From contig CM074858.1 in assembly GCA_037501455.1 (NCBI GenBank), positions 81,194,501 through 81,258,500 on the forward strand: a DNA stretch of 64,000 nt, in the 5' to 3' direction. Below, in pieces: positions 35,472 to 47,556 of the stretch (within the stretch, counting starts at the first letter, position 1; each line of letters begins with the position of its first letter). Origin of the DNA: Lantana camara (taxonomy: Eukaryota > Streptophyta > Magnoliopsida > Lamiales > Verbenaceae). The notes below the pieces were generated by a model. That model saw only the letters and a program-made list of their open reading frames with translations, was not told the origin of the DNA and did no database searches. The position numbers and the translations under genes are program-made.

Positions 35472-37086
35472 TGTAGCACCTGAGCGTAAAGTACTACATC
35501 CCCCGCACCGAGCCCCGACCCGTATATGAAATGGAAGTCCATACACGTGCCAAATCCACGACGAACGGGGATATAACACACACGCTATGCTAGGCGGGAC
35601 TAACCCTTAAACCATTCAACTCAAGACAAAATAAAATCAGAGTTATAATGAAACACGGAAGCAAGATCAACACATAATATATATACAACGAGCCACCAAG
35701 CTCGAAAATAGATTTACAAACCCAGTCAAGTATTCAAGGCCACACGGCCTACAAAATCATAACGCTCCATACAATGATCATATACAAAAGAGCAATAAGA
35801 GTATGAGATGCTGAAAAGAACTGCTAAACATAAATGCAAGACCTAGACGACTTGTATTCCCGCCTAGCACTCCTATACCTGCACAAAACAACTGAAAACA
35901 AACCGGGTTCAGTCTATACGAGACTGGTGGGTATAAAACGGGGCATAAGATATAATATTGCAGAAATTAAACACATACATGCAAGCCCTAATCCCGTGTG
36001 AAGTTTGATAAAAATTTCCCAAGTGGTTAAAACAAAAGAAAACATCAACGGGATTACGATGTTCATATTCATTCATAATTGTTCATAAGGGTTTATAGCC
36101 CGGCGAGTGGGCGTGCACAATCTCCAACCTACACCTCGTGTAATCATAATCAATTATTCATTCATTAATATACATATCTTTTGTGCTCATACATATCATG
36201 ATCATAATCATTCATATACACCTTCTTCCTCCGGGTGGTGGACGGGTTTGCAAGGCCCGACCACCTAATCATATCAATGCGGCTATGAGGTTCATGAGTC
36301 CTCAAAGCCCGGTTAGCATTTCCTCGTCAAAAACTCCTTGACGAGGTCCGTTTCGCCGTAAAATGGTTGGGACTAGTATATGGGATCACCGTCGGCCCTT
36401 GCCTCCCCGGATAGCCACATACACTAAGTCCCTGGGCCCGTGTAAACATAATCATGTCTCGCCAAAATCATAAGGTAGGGTTTCATAACAAAAAGGGGTC
36501 AAACGTTTGAAATCATTTACCCAAATTGTCTCGATATATATAAATATACTATTTTGGCTTAAAACCTTGCACATAAGGGATATATCGGTCGTTTTAGCTA
36601 GTAGAAGAAAAACCCACCTTTTCAAAGCAAAAGAAAGGTACAAGCATCTCAATGCTCGCCCTCGTCTCCGACCAAACCCGAATCTGTACAAAAGAAAGGT
36701 ATGAGACTCAAAATGACCATATATGACGCTCGGCAATAAAGTGAATATGACATGAATGCATAAAAGATCATATTATATCATGGAAATGTTCATGTGCACT
36801 ATTAAGGAATTTAAAGCACATAATCAAACCATTCGTTCATTCATTTCATTCAAATTCATAAATTCATAAATTCATATTTCATATCAATTAACCTAAGAAT
36901 TCATTTAATATCCATAACACGTAATATTCGTATATACAATTAGAAAATAGACAATTAATTACTTTCGATTGAAGATCGAAATTAAATAAAACATGAAATA
37001 AATAACAATTAAATTCTATAAAAATAATCATTTAATACTTAAAATATATAATAAATACATAATAAATATTTAATGAATATATAATA

Positions 37087-37125
<39 letters not shown>

Positions 37126-38930
37126 TATATGCACGTAGGGATGCACAAATTCATTAAACATATATAACACATATATATGTATATATAACCATGCATGCAT
37201 TTATACACCAAAGTATAAATTATAGACACAACAATATAATGCATGCAACACCTCCCATGCACACACAATTACCCCTAATACATATATGTATACACTCACG
37301 CACACACTCTGCACAATTAGGAAACAACAGCAGCAGTTTAAATGAAGGAAAAACAAACACACACATGCATGCAAACGTAGGCTTAAGTTTGGATTTAACA
37401 AGGTGACACCCCCGTGTCACAAGCATAGAACAAACCGAGACACCCCCGTGTCTCCGTACAGAAATATCAGACCAAATTTGCACCCCCGTTTCACGCTGGA
37501 AAGAAAAAGAATGACACCCCCGTGCCAAAGCCTGCAACAGCCCCTGTTTTAAGCTTAAACGCAGCAGTAGCCCAAGTGATATGCAAGCAAGATAAGCAGC
37601 AACTAATGGCATGAAATGCAACAACAAACCAAGCCTAACAATACACAAAACTGACAGCAACAACAAGAATCAGCGCAGCAGTTTGACAACAACATTCCAG
37701 TCCCAAAAACAGAGCAAAAAGTCACGAAAACAGGGCATGAATGATCTCCAATAATCCCAACAAGTTTAGGTCAGTTTAGGCTATCAAAATGCAGCAAAAC
37801 AACACAAATTCAACATATAATTCAGTTCCAAAAGAGCTCAACCGTGTAAAGCAGTCATACGTGACATTCATGAGAATTTTCTCAAAGTGCCATAAACGAT
37901 ATCTCATTAATACATCAACCACCATGAAATCAATGATCATAAATGAGAAGAGGGTGTCAAAACAATTATTCTCAAGCTTGGAATCAATCAAAACCATCAA
38001 GAATTGAATAAGATCATCAAAATTGCTCATACCTAACTATTTCGAACTCAACCCAAAAACCTCATGAAACCATGCTCAAATTTGGGGATGAAAAGATGAA
38101 AATGATCAGAAATGAACATATATTACAACCCTAAGCTTATATTGTTGATTGGATGAAGTTTGGATGAGATTTGAGCTCCAAAATCTCCAAGGAATGTAGG
38201 GTTACGGGAATGACTGAAATTTCAGAGACTTTGGCTGAGATTTGTGGATTGTGTGAGGGTTGGTTTGGTTAGGGCATGATATATCAGGTTAGATGGTTGA
38301 GTTAGGGTTCAATAGAATCAAACCATGGTTAATTTGGTTAAGTTTGGGTGAGATATGGCCATTTTAGTGCAGCAAGGTCAGTTTGGTCGCCCTTTCGTTT
38401 TTCGGTTGGATTTAGGAGGTTCAAATGACTTTGGAAAAATATAAGGCTAAGTTTACTAAACTCGAATTTTTGTTACGAGTTCAGCGGAGTTGACGGAACT
38501 CGAATCGGAGTTCCCGAGCTCAAGATATTAAATACGGAACCAAGGGTACGCTAAGTGCTCGTTAGCCCTCGATTTGGTTCCACGATTCAAATTAAATTCG
38601 TTAACATATCAATTGAATTCGAAAACATAAACCGAGCATATAAGCATGTTCATAACACATATATTTATGACATACTACAATTTCACGACATTTCGATATC
38701 ATTTCATATAAGAACGATGCGCAAATTAAACAACCATGCACATTTTCATACAATTCCATGCATAATAAAAATTAAACCAAATAAATTACATTCTAATATT
38801 AAATAAAATTTTAAAGTCTAACGGATATATTTGAATAAATTAATTAATATGGTTAAGCATGATTAATTAGCATAACACTTAATTAACAACATAATTAACA
38901 TTAGTTATTAAATTAACAATAATTAAAGAA

Positions 38931-38975
<45 letters not shown>

Positions 38976-39146
38976 CTGAAAATACGAATTATTTTAAAAT
39001 AATATTGAATTAAAATAAAATATAATAAAATAAAATAATAAAAATTTATAATAAAATTAAATATAAAACACTTAAAAACAATTAATTCGCGCAAGTTTGT
39101 AAACACATACGTCGTACCTTTACGTCTGAAAAGTCGGGGCGTTACA
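35472..39146 (-). mobile_element. Solo LTR W3 (W family), TSD CTACT
   Basis: 3675 bp with perfect CTACT duplications at 35467-35471 and 39147-39151. Same family as W1. The palindrome array is at 37402-37527, the predicted middle exon at 36618-36683 (66 nt, as in W1), and stem CAGTCT-ATACG-AGACTG at 35910-35926. The first donor appears lost: where W1 has AAGGTAAGTTTAG, this copy has AATATAAGCTTAG. Long A/T tracts lie at 37090-37130 and 38935-38975. Confidence 0.92.
37402..37527. repeat. Palindrome array, GTGACACCCCCGTGTCAC type (W3)
   Basis: Four motifs matching W1 on the opposite strand. GGTGACAC..GTGTCAC is at 37402-37420, and a copy near 37435 has arms CGAGACA/TGTCTC. The last two are partly decayed. 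Confidence 0.82.
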
Positions 39147-39151
39147 CTACT

Positions 39152-40389
39152 CTCTTTCCATAAAATAATATGGCTCAATCTTCATAATGGCCATAGACAA
39201 ATACACGGGGTATACCCCGGCCTAAAAAAAAAAAAAAAAAAAAAAGTAATATGGAAAGCCACATAATAAACAAATAACAGTACGCACATAAGTGGGGCAC
39301 TGACCCTAATTGAAAGAACGCAACTATGGGGTTCGAACCCCAAATTTAAACCATCCATGTGCATAAATTAAAACATTCACAAGACTAAAACCCATGATCA
39401 CCTAGCATGCATAAAATGCATGAATTTAAATTTACCAATAAATTAAAATTCTCGCTTGAAGCTCTAATAGCTTAAAACATGACTTAGATGCAATTCTTGT
39501 TCATGAGCCTTTTCAACTTATTCAAGAAATATTAAATCAATAAAATTCCAATTAATTTTTGAAAATTAATAACTTTAAATCTCCATTATTTCAAAAAAAT
39601 AATAAGTGTAATTTTTCCCAAAAATTAAATCCGTTTAATTTTATGTAAATCCCAATTTTAAATTTATTTGAAAAATAATATTAATTTTAATAAAATAGAT
39701 TTTAAAAGAAAAATTAAATCGGGATCAGATCAAATGAAACACGTAACGAAAACAAACCACGTAAAACGGATTGCCCGCACACTGCCCCATCCGCCCGGAA
39801 TTCCGTGCTAGGGTCAGATCAACTAGGGCGCGCGCTAGCATCGCGAGCAGCCACCAGCGTGGGCGTACAAAGTGCACCCCTACGTGCGTCTCGCGTAGCT
39901 GTTCTAGGCGGGATGGATCGGGCGAGGCTCCCGCGTGAATGCGGGAGGCGCTGGGCGAGAACTCCCGCGCGGTTGCTGGAGTTGCTGGGTGGACGCGCCT
40001 AGGCCCAGCCTGGAGTGCTCCCTCGCGGTTGCGAGAGGATGGGCGGACAGTCCCATGCGGTTGCGGGACTGCTATACGACGGTGGTGCGGGCGTGGGCGT
40101 GCGACGCCCTAGCACGCCTAGGCTCGTGTTTTCGTAATGCGATTTCATTTTTCGTATTTTCAGTTTCAAAACCAAATAAATCCATAAAATTAAAACACGA
40201 TTTAATTCAATTTGATCCAAAACAGTTTTAATCAAAATTTTCAGAAAATATTTTTTAAGAAAATATAGGAAAAACACAGAATTAATATTTTCATAGATTT
40301 CTAAAAAACTCATGAGTACTCATTCACATCTAAATCTAAGAATTTCTACCAAATTCAGAATAAAGAAACGAATCAGAAATAAGTCTTGC
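39152..40389 (-). mobile_element. Copia-1 leader, LTR-proximal part
   Basis: Untranslated leader between the primer-binding site and W3. It contains a poly(A) run (39223-39245, plus strand) preceded by palindrome CGGGGTATACCCCG (39206-39219), the palindrome TGGGGTTCGAACCCCA (39327-39342), and a sharply GC-rich island (about 39770-40130) with four hairpins. Reading frames of 60-100 codons here follow base composition, and none looks like a known protein. Confidence 0.65.
39928..40072. repeat. Four GC-rich hairpins in Copia-1 leader
   Basis: CTCCCGC-GTGAAT-GCGGGAG (39928-39947), ACTCC..GGAGT (39961-39982), CTCGC-GGTT-GCGAG (40023-40036) and CAGTCCC..GGGACTG (40049-40072). Loops share GCGGTTGC in three of four, whereas the stems differ and are paired in each. 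Confidence 0.8.
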
Positions 40390-40407
40390 AAGCTGGCTCT
40401 GATACCA
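40390..40407 (-). other. Copia-1 primer-binding site
   Basis: The minus strand reads TGGTATCAGAGCCAGCTT two bases after the LTR end CCCAACA (40410). It confirms that Copia-1 runs on the minus strand. Confidence 0.88.
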
Positions 40408-40409
40408 CT

Positions 40410-40980
40410 TGTTGGGTAAACACGAACTAGTAACGCAACGAAATTTAAAAATTTTTCCCAAAAGAAGATCGAATCTTGCAATTCTTATTCGCAATTCGTA
40501 GGGTTCTAAGAAACTCACTTAGATCGATGCTTTCTTCACACGTTTGAGCCGCCCACAAACGCTCTTCAAGTGGTAAGTCCCCAAGCTTCTTCGAATCTTT
40601 CAAGACTCCACGAAAGCAGCCCTCTAGCGAAATAGTCCACACCAACCTCGATCACGATCTAAACAGGGAGGATGCTAGTTTTATGTTTAGTGTTTTAGGC
40701 TCTAGGGTTTGTGTGATATAATATGGAGAAGGAGAATTTTGCTATTAATCATCAAGGGGTTCGAACCCAATAGCCCATCTCCTATTAGGGATAGGATTTT
40801 CACCCACTAGCTAGTATATTCCTTGCTTAGAGAGAAAGACTCTTACTTTGACCAAAAGTCTTCTTTTGACCAACTTGTCAAGCAAGAATATAATATCTAA
40901 CTCTTTTAGATATTTTAATTAATTTTATTTATTCATAATAAATAACTTGAAGCCAATAATTAATTAATTCACAATTAATT
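40410..40980 (-). mobile_element. Copia-1 5' LTR, 3' fragment
   Basis: Matches 8190-8780 of the 3' LTR. Relative to that copy it lacks the stretch between two GGTTCG-type palindromes that carries the TATA box (compare 8534-8580 with 40755-40785). LTR Q2 interrupts it at 40980/40981; the rest must lie beyond the right edge. Confidence 0.85.
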
Positions 40981-41000
40981 TGTAACATCCCGACTTTTTG
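40981..41000 (+). mobile_element. LTR Q2, first 20 bases
   Basis: TGTAACATCCCGACTTTTTG, the start of an LTR that continues at 44259 after solo LTR Q1. The last five bases are the left Q1 target duplication, TTTTG against TTTCG on the right, explained by one C-to-T change at a CpG. Confidence 0.75.
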
Positions 41001-41745
41001 TGTAACATCCCAACTTTTCGGCCTTTCAGGTACGACGTCACGAGTGTGCTAAGTGCGCATTTAATTATTTATTATGCGATTATATGATTTATTTGAATAT
41101 TTGAATATTTGTTATATGCTTTACGTTTAAGTTTTTAAGCGTATTTGAACCTTTTCGACCCGTTTTTAATTCGTTTAAACTCTTCTTTAACCCCGATTTT
41201 CGTAACAACTTGCCATAAGTGAATTGAGTGATTTATAATTTATTTGCATGCTCGTTTATTATTTGTGAGTTCGTTTGACACGGCTTTGACGCCGTTTTAG
41301 TTTTGAGGGACTCGAGGGCATAACTTGTTTTAGCGCGCCTTGGGTTCCGGAAGGTATAACTTGAGCTCGGGAATTCGGATTCAAATTCCGGAAGAGGCGC
41401 CGAACTCGTGACGAAGAAAGGAAACCAAGGAACCTAGATTAATATTTTTTTAAGCCCGTTTGATCCTCCGAATTTCGCCCAAAACACGACCCGTTTGACA
41501 GCTTTGCCATGTTTGCCCATTTTAATCATAACCGACCCGTTTCTTATCCGAATCGCCCCATAATTGAACAAATTTGACCATAAATTAACACTCTTTCAAC
41601 CAATTTGCTCCTCATTTCGGTCCAAGGGAAGAAAAAGAAGGAAAAGTAGCAGTTCATCCCAAGAGAGAAGGAAAAAAGGGGGAAATCACTATTCATTTTG
41701 CAAGTTCTTGCTCCATACACCTCGGATTTGCCTCAAATTTGAAAG

Positions 41746-43853
41746 GTAAGTCCATGATTGTATTCTCCATCCTTTCCTATTTCTTTGGACTCCTTATTTG
41801 CTGAAATCCATGGAGAATTGATTGAGTTATGGATAATATGATGAATAGTAAGGGTTTGTGGAGATTTGATGAATTTGGCATGAAAACTCATGATTCTTGT
41901 TAGTTTGATGCATCATTTATGACCTTATGACATCCATTATCAACTTTATGAACCCATTTTAGTTGGTAGTTGCATTTAATGAAGGATTCAATTAATGCCT
42001 TTTTTATGAAAATGAAGAACATGAATTTTTGATACATTCTCTTCCATCCCTTGCATGTTTGGTTCGATTTTTGCATGTTATATGACCTGAATTTGATGTC
42101 TAATTGTTGTATGATCCTTCCCTTGCATGTTAGAATGATTTTGGATGAGTTTTGGTTGAGTTTTTTTGCCCTTTGTCCCCCTGTTTTGCTACTGTTGCGT
42201 AACTGGTCGCGGCCGCGATCGCGACCAGTTCACTTTTGGTCGCGACTGCGACCATGGTAGTGGCCGCGACCATTTTCAGTTCATTTTTGGTAGCGGCTGC
42301 GACCCCATTTTGGCCCAGTTTCGAGTTGTGTTGTTTTTGTCGGTTATTTTTCGGTTTGTTCGTGCTTTGCTTGTCCTTCCTTGCTCTTATATGATTAATA
42401 TATGATATAAATGATATGTTAACATGTCAAATATGTGTTAGGCGTTATGTTGTGAATTTAGGGCGTGTTTTACGTGCTCGTGTTCGATTTATGACTCCAT
42501 ACGTGTAATATGCTACCTTAACATTCGTATATGACTTCATGCTTCGTTTATGTGCCTTGAATGATTCTTCTTTGCTCTTATATGATATGAAAATGTCTTC
42601 CTAATATGTGGTATGATATGTTATGCATGTTATGTGAATTTTATGAATTTGTTTGACGTGAATTACGTGATTTATGGCTTGATGTAAACTTTTATGCACT
42701 AAATGTCACCTTGTTGCATTTTATTCGTATCTTTTGCATTCGTTGCCCCTTGAATGAACTTAGAATTTATGAATGCTCGTGATATGCTCTTATATGAATT
42801 AATATGAATTTATTTGACGCATGATGAGTTTGTTTCTTGGATTAATTATGTGATATTTCGGTATTTGCTTCGATATGCCTAAGTGTGAAATTTATATGAA
42901 GTGTTGCATCATTTGCATTCATATGCATATGCCGAGCGTATATATGGTTCATTTTGAGTCTAAGTTTGTCTTGTAATGTTTGTCTTGTTCAGAGGAGTTT
43001 CCCGTTGGAGACGAGGTTATTCCGTAGGCGTCGACTGTGTTCTTTTGGCCCGGTTCGTCGGTGTAAGGTGAGGCTAGGTTATAGTTATACCCTAATGATA
43101 TGTGCTTATATGTTTGCATGCGAAATAAGCCTATGTATATGTAATACGTGTGAACTATGATTATGTACGATATGAATTAGACTATAGAATAGATTATGCA
43201 AGGTATAAGTATGCTATGAACATAAGATCAAGAATCTGCTAGGAATATGTAGGATTGTGAATATGTTTAGAATATGAATATGTTAGGATATAAGTATACT
43301 AGAAGTATAAACTTAATTATGATTATGATATTATGGATATGCTATGACTATGATATGTTTGGATTATGATATGGTGCGGGTACGAATGAGGTATGATTCT
43401 GAATAAGGTAAGACTCCGATTTCTGATTCTGATTCTGATTCCGATTCCGAATATGTCTGACGGGTGTGTGTTCTGAATCCCGGATGGCTCATTTTAGGCT
43501 GACGGATGTGTGTGTGTGTTCTGAACCCGGGACGGCTCATTTTAGGTCGATGGATAGTGTATGTGAGTTTTGTTTGATTTCCGTTATGTTAGTCTGTTAA
43601 GAAATTGTTCGTGGAACGGGAGTGGATTTCCAATTAATAAAATATGGTTGTTTTTGGCCTTCGGCCTAACTCTTTTATTCCCTATATCTATTATCACGTG
43701 TGAAAATGGTTTAGAATGCAAAAACCACGCCCCGGTTCATGAACTTCCCTCTATGATATATGCTGTGCTCCGTATACGTATGTACGCGTGCGTGTGTATC
43801 CCCTCACTCAGTCAGTGTGACTGACCCCTCCCACTTTATGTTTTAGTTTGCAG
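41746..43853 (+). other. Predicted two-intron leader inside LTR Q1
   Basis: Intron 1 41746-42992, exon 42993-43067, intron 2 43068-43853. Signals: GAAAG|GTAAGT, CTTGTTCAG|A, GTGTAAG|GTGAGG and TTTGCAG|G. The palindrome array (42201-42306) falls within intron 1. Confidence 0.5.
42201..42306. repeat. Palindrome array, GGTCGCGGCCGCGACC type
   Basis: The first hairpin (42201-42230) has perfect 10-bp arms AACTGGTCGC/GCGACCAGTT. Three shorter ones follow: GGTCGC-GACT-GCGACC near 42238, a decayed copy near 42256, and GTAGCGGCTGCGAC near 42290. Located in predicted intron 1 of Q1. Confidence 0.85.
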
Positions 43854-44258
43854 GTGCCGGTCTGTTGGTTCGAGCTAGGCGGTTTGCTGTCTTTTGAGTC
43901 CTGGTTGGGTTGTCAGAGTCTGCATTTTGTTTAGAGTCTGTATTTCATTCCACACCTTGAAGTTTTGTAGTTTGTAATTTATATGTTAAGCTTCGTCCCG
44001 TTAGGGCATATATGTATATATTTTGTTTTAAGCCTTGTATGACTTAACTATATCCCTAGGTTGGTTTTGTTATTGCTTCCGCTTTTGTATGTTTATGTTT
44101 TTGCGCACTCTGTTTGAGGGTTTAGACCGCCTAGCTTAGGAAGGTCTTTTGGTTGTTACCCGTTCGCTAGTGCTTGGTGCGTGTACGGATTCTCCATTTC
44201 GTTACACGTGTCGGGTTCTAGTGCGGGGGATGTGGCGCCTTGCGCTTGGGGTGCTACA

Positions 44259-45474
44259 TTTCGGCCTTCCAGGTATGAATGTCAAGAGTGTGCTAAGTGT
44301 GAATTTAATTAATTAAACATGTGATTATATGATTTAATTAAATATTTGAATAATTTTCCAACTCGTTTTTAATCCGTTTAACTCCGTTTTAATTCCGATT
44401 TTTGTAACAACTTGCTATACATGAATTATGTGATTTATAAACTTGTTTATATGCTCGTTTCTTATTTTACAGTTCGTTTGATACGGCTTTGACGCCGTTT
44501 TATTTGTTAGGGACTCGAGGACTTAACTCGTTTTAGCTCGCCTTGGGTTCCGGAAGGCATATCTTGAGCTCGGGAATTCGGATTCGAATTCCGGAAGTGG
44601 TGCCAGACTTGTAAGAAAGAAAGGAAACAAAGGAACCTAGATTCATATTTTTCTAAGCCCGTTTGATACCCCAAATTTTACCCGAAACCTGCTGCTCGCG
44701 TAGAATTGCCACCTTTCACGGTTTTTGATGTAGCTCCCTTATTCTTTGACCAAATTAACCCAAGTTTGAACCTATGTGACCATAGTTTAACCCTCTATCC
44801 AACCATTCACTTCTCATTTCGGACCCTAACCAAGAAAAAGAGGAAGAGCAGTAGTTCATCCGAGAGAGAGAGAGAAGAGAGATTTACACTATTCCTTTGG
44901 CCATTTCTTGCTCTATACAACTCCGTTTCGCCCCGAATTTGAAAGGTAAGTCGAGAATTGTAATCTCCATCTTCTCCTCTTTCTTTTATGTGTTTGATCT
45001 TTGAATTTCATGGAGTTTTGAGCATGTTATGGTTCATGTGATGAATAGTTAGGTTTTATGAAATTCCTTGATGAATCCATGCTATGCTTGCTCTAATTCC
45101 TGATTTGATGAGTGATATTCGATCTATATGACTTATGTGCTTCATTTTCATGCATGATTTTCGTGGATTTTGTATGAAATTTAATCCACCATTGTTGAAA
45201 TCCATGGAAGCTTGAAAGCATGAATGGTATATGAGATTTGAAGCATGTTTGAGCTCATTTTTCCTTCCTACTTGCTACCGTGTGGTTGTGTGCTTTGCTG
45301 CTGGGGATTTTGTTACTTCTCTACCTTGTTTGTTGCTACCTTGAGACCTGGGGAAGAGCTATTGTTGTTGTTCGTCCATGGAAAAAGAAGAACAAGGCTG
45401 TTCGGTTTGGAGAAGAAACGGGGTTAACGCCCGTTAATGGTTTTAGTGAAGGAGGGAGTAACGCCCATTACTCC
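44259..45474 (+). mobile_element. LTR Q2, continuation
   Basis: Continues the LTR begun at 40981. A donor-like GAAAG|GTAAGT is at 44945/44946. Two palindromes close the fragment: TTAACGCCCGTTAA (45424-45437) and GGAGTAACGCCCATTACTCC (45455-45474, 7-bp arms). Copia-2 begins immediately after. Confidence 0.78.
45424..45474. repeat. Two palindromes in LTR Q2
   Basis: TTAACG-CC-CGTTAA and GGAGTAA-CGCCCA-TTACTCC. They share the core ACGCCC but have different, complementary arms. Related motifs occur in LTR X (6130-6190). The Copia-2 insertion point follows the last base. Confidence 0.75.
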
Positions 45475-45521
45475 TGTTAGGATTAATGCCCTAAAAATCC
45501 AATTATAGTGTAAATATTTTG
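45475..45521 (+). mobile_element. Copia-2 LTR, first 47 bp
   Basis: TGTTAGGATTAATGCCCTAA resembles the start of the Copia-1 LTR (TGTTAGGAATAGTGCCCTGA). It is interrupted at 45521 by the TR-GAG element and resumes near 50692. ACTCC (45470-45474) would be its left target duplication. Confidence 0.65.
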
Positions 45522-47248
45522 TGTAACGCCCCGATTTTTATTAATCAATCTCTTACGCTTCATTATAAATTTATAAATTGCATTTTATTATAATTTCATG
45601 AATTCATGTTAAACTTATGATTTATTTCATAACTTGAAAACATTTATTGCATGAAATAATTGTCGATATTGCTTTAATTACCCAAAATGCCCTCCTTGAT
45701 TAATTTCCTAACTTTAGGGACTTAATTGTATAAATTTTCAAGGACTTAATTGATCATATTTCAAAACCTTATTTACTCAATTGCATAACTTGAACTCTTG
45801 GAGGATTAATTGGCAAAATTGGACATTTCACTCCTTTCAAAAAGGGTTGTTACGTGATATACATCTCCAAGCTTCCATACTCTCATTTCACCCAAGATTT
45901 TCCTAACAATTTGCTTCCTTTCACTTACGGTATCAAGAAGAAAAGGGAAAGAGGTGATTTTCATCCATTTCATCAAGAATTTCAAGAATTAATCCAAATT
46001 TTGGGAAGCTTGATCATCTTTTTCATCCATCTTCTTCCTCTCTTGAACTTCAAAGACTACCTTCTCGTGACGTGGAGCAGGGGCCGTAAGCCGTGTCTTG
46101 ACTTGCATTTTGTCGATAAAGGTGAGGTTTAGTTATTAATTATCTAGAACCATATAACCTTTATGTGGATTTTGGCCAAATTACATATACATATATCTTT
46201 ATAATCGTTTTCCAATAACAAGGATTTAACAACTACCCGTGTATCGTGTTATAAGTCGTGCTTCTTGAAAACTAATCGTGTTCATGACAAGCGAGTCGTG
46301 TATCGTGTTATCGTGATTAAACCGTGATCGTGTTTGGTGAATTGTCGTGTATTATGGGCCCGAGGGTGAGTGGTTGAGCTAACCGGGAAAGCATAAGGCT
46401 GACGGGTAACTCACACACCTCTCTCAAACCATGGGGATGCCCCCTGAATCCACCAGGAGGTTTGGTGGAGGAAGGAGTCCCGTACGTGGGAGTCATGTTC
46501 CCAACGTGCAATGTGATATCGTAGGTGGTTCGGGCCTTGCAAACCCACCACCATTGGAGAAAGGAGAATTTCATGTTATTGATCGTGTGCACTATAATGA
46601 CTCGTGTGATAACCTAATTAAATGAAAATATAATTCTCGTTCACTATCAAGGTTGGTTGGAGATCGTGCACGCCCCTCGCCAGGGCCACTGATTGTTATA
46701 ATAGACGTGATTATCGTGTTAAACTTGATAGTTGTAATCTCGGGCGAGTTTTATGTTATTCTTGCACTTATATTATTGTAGTTACAAAACCTTACCCGAG
46801 GTTATAACTTGCAGGTTATTTGCGCTTATATATATCTATGCCACTCACTCGGTCTTCACAGACTGACGCCTCCACCTTTCAGGTTTTGTTCGTGGTGTGC
46901 TAGGCGGGAGTCGGTCGTGTCGTTTATCCAGCTGAGTTTAGAATAGTTTTCTTTCCATGTATTAGCATTCCAGAGTATCATGTTAATAGTTATGAGCACT
47001 TATACGTGAATGTTATTTGGGAGATGATAATGTATTGATATGATGATATAATGTTATTATGCTTCCGATTATGAATTTCATGTTTTGGATTTATTTCATT
47101 TGAGGGTCTAGTCCCGCCTAGCTAACTTGTCGTTTATTGCATTGTCACCCGTTCGCTATAGGATGGTTCATCTATGGCTTGTTCATTTCATACGTGGATT
47201 GACCTATAGTGCGGGGGTGTGGCACCTCCACGTGTAAAGGGTGCTACA
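45522..47248 (+). mobile_element. TR-GAG 5' LTR
   Basis: 1727 bp, TGTAACGCCCCGAT to GGGTGCTACA. It has only one predicted intron: donor GATAAAG|GTGAGG near 46121/46122 and acceptor CACCTTTCAG|G at 46882. Stem TCGGTCT-TCAC-AGACTGA is at 46849-46866, with one G-T pair. The conserved intron-2 block lies at about 46350-46560. Confidence 0.87.
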
Positions 47249-47255
47249 TCTAAGG

Positions 47256-47275
47256 TGGTATCAGAGCCCGGTTGC
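47256..47275 (+). other. TR-GAG primer-binding site
   Basis: TGGTATCAGAGCCCGGTTGC, 7 nt after the 5' LTR; identical to that of element A. Confidence 0.88.
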
Positions 47276-47556
47276 AAAACCAAGGTTCTCCTGTCGTGTC
47301 GTGTCACGTCTAGGTCAAACGGCATAGGATTAATTAATACTGGGAGAGTCTTGCATCTTATTTGGAGATACTTGGACTTACCTGAATTTACTTGAATTAG
47401 TTAAATTACTCAATAACTTGTGCCTTGCATTGATTTCTGCTATTAATTGTCAATTAATTGATCTTGAATTATGTGTTATACTTGTATTTTATGATCTTAA
47501 ATATGTTCATTAGCATTTCCTAATCCAACATGCATATCTAGCGTTTCGGTTACAGG

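Larger units (their letters stand above)
41001..44258 (+). mobile_element. Solo LTR Q1 nested in its own family
   Basis: 3258 bp from TGTAACATCCCAAC to GGGGTGCTACA. Flanks TTTTG (40996-41000) and TTTCG (44259-44263) form a one-mismatch target duplication. The interrupted LTR Q2 is closely related, so this is a self-family insertion 20 bp inside an LTR. The leader has donor GAAAG|GTAAGT (41745/41746), middle exon 42993-43067 (75 nt), stem TCAGTCA-GTG-TGACTGA (43808-43824) and acceptor TTTGCAG|G (43853). Confidence 0.88.

Noticed and set aside
39206..39245. Palindrome CGGGGTATACCCCG followed by a long A run, shaped like a bacterial terminator
   Set aside because: This is a plant nuclear retroelement leader, and the run is A (not T) on the strand where the hairpin precedes it. 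It could be a retroposed tail or slippage; no terminator function can be claimed.
39327..39342. GGTTCGAACCC resembles a Pol III B box or tRNA T-arm
   Set aside because: No A box or tRNA fold upstream. The similarity is produced by a simple palindrome TGGGGTTCGAACCCCA, and related palindromes occur in the Copia-1 LTR.
39805..40231. 65- and 98-codon plus-strand frames in the GC-rich island
   Set aside because: Arg/Ala/Gly-rich frames expected from high GC; they overlap in different frames over hairpins and lie antisense to the Copia-1 leader.
45854..46132. 92-codon frame present in both TR-GAG LTRs (also 49336-49614)
   Set aside because: It spans the predicted leader exon and ends at its donor site. 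The two copies differ by amino-acid changes without sign of constraint. Probably untranslated leader.
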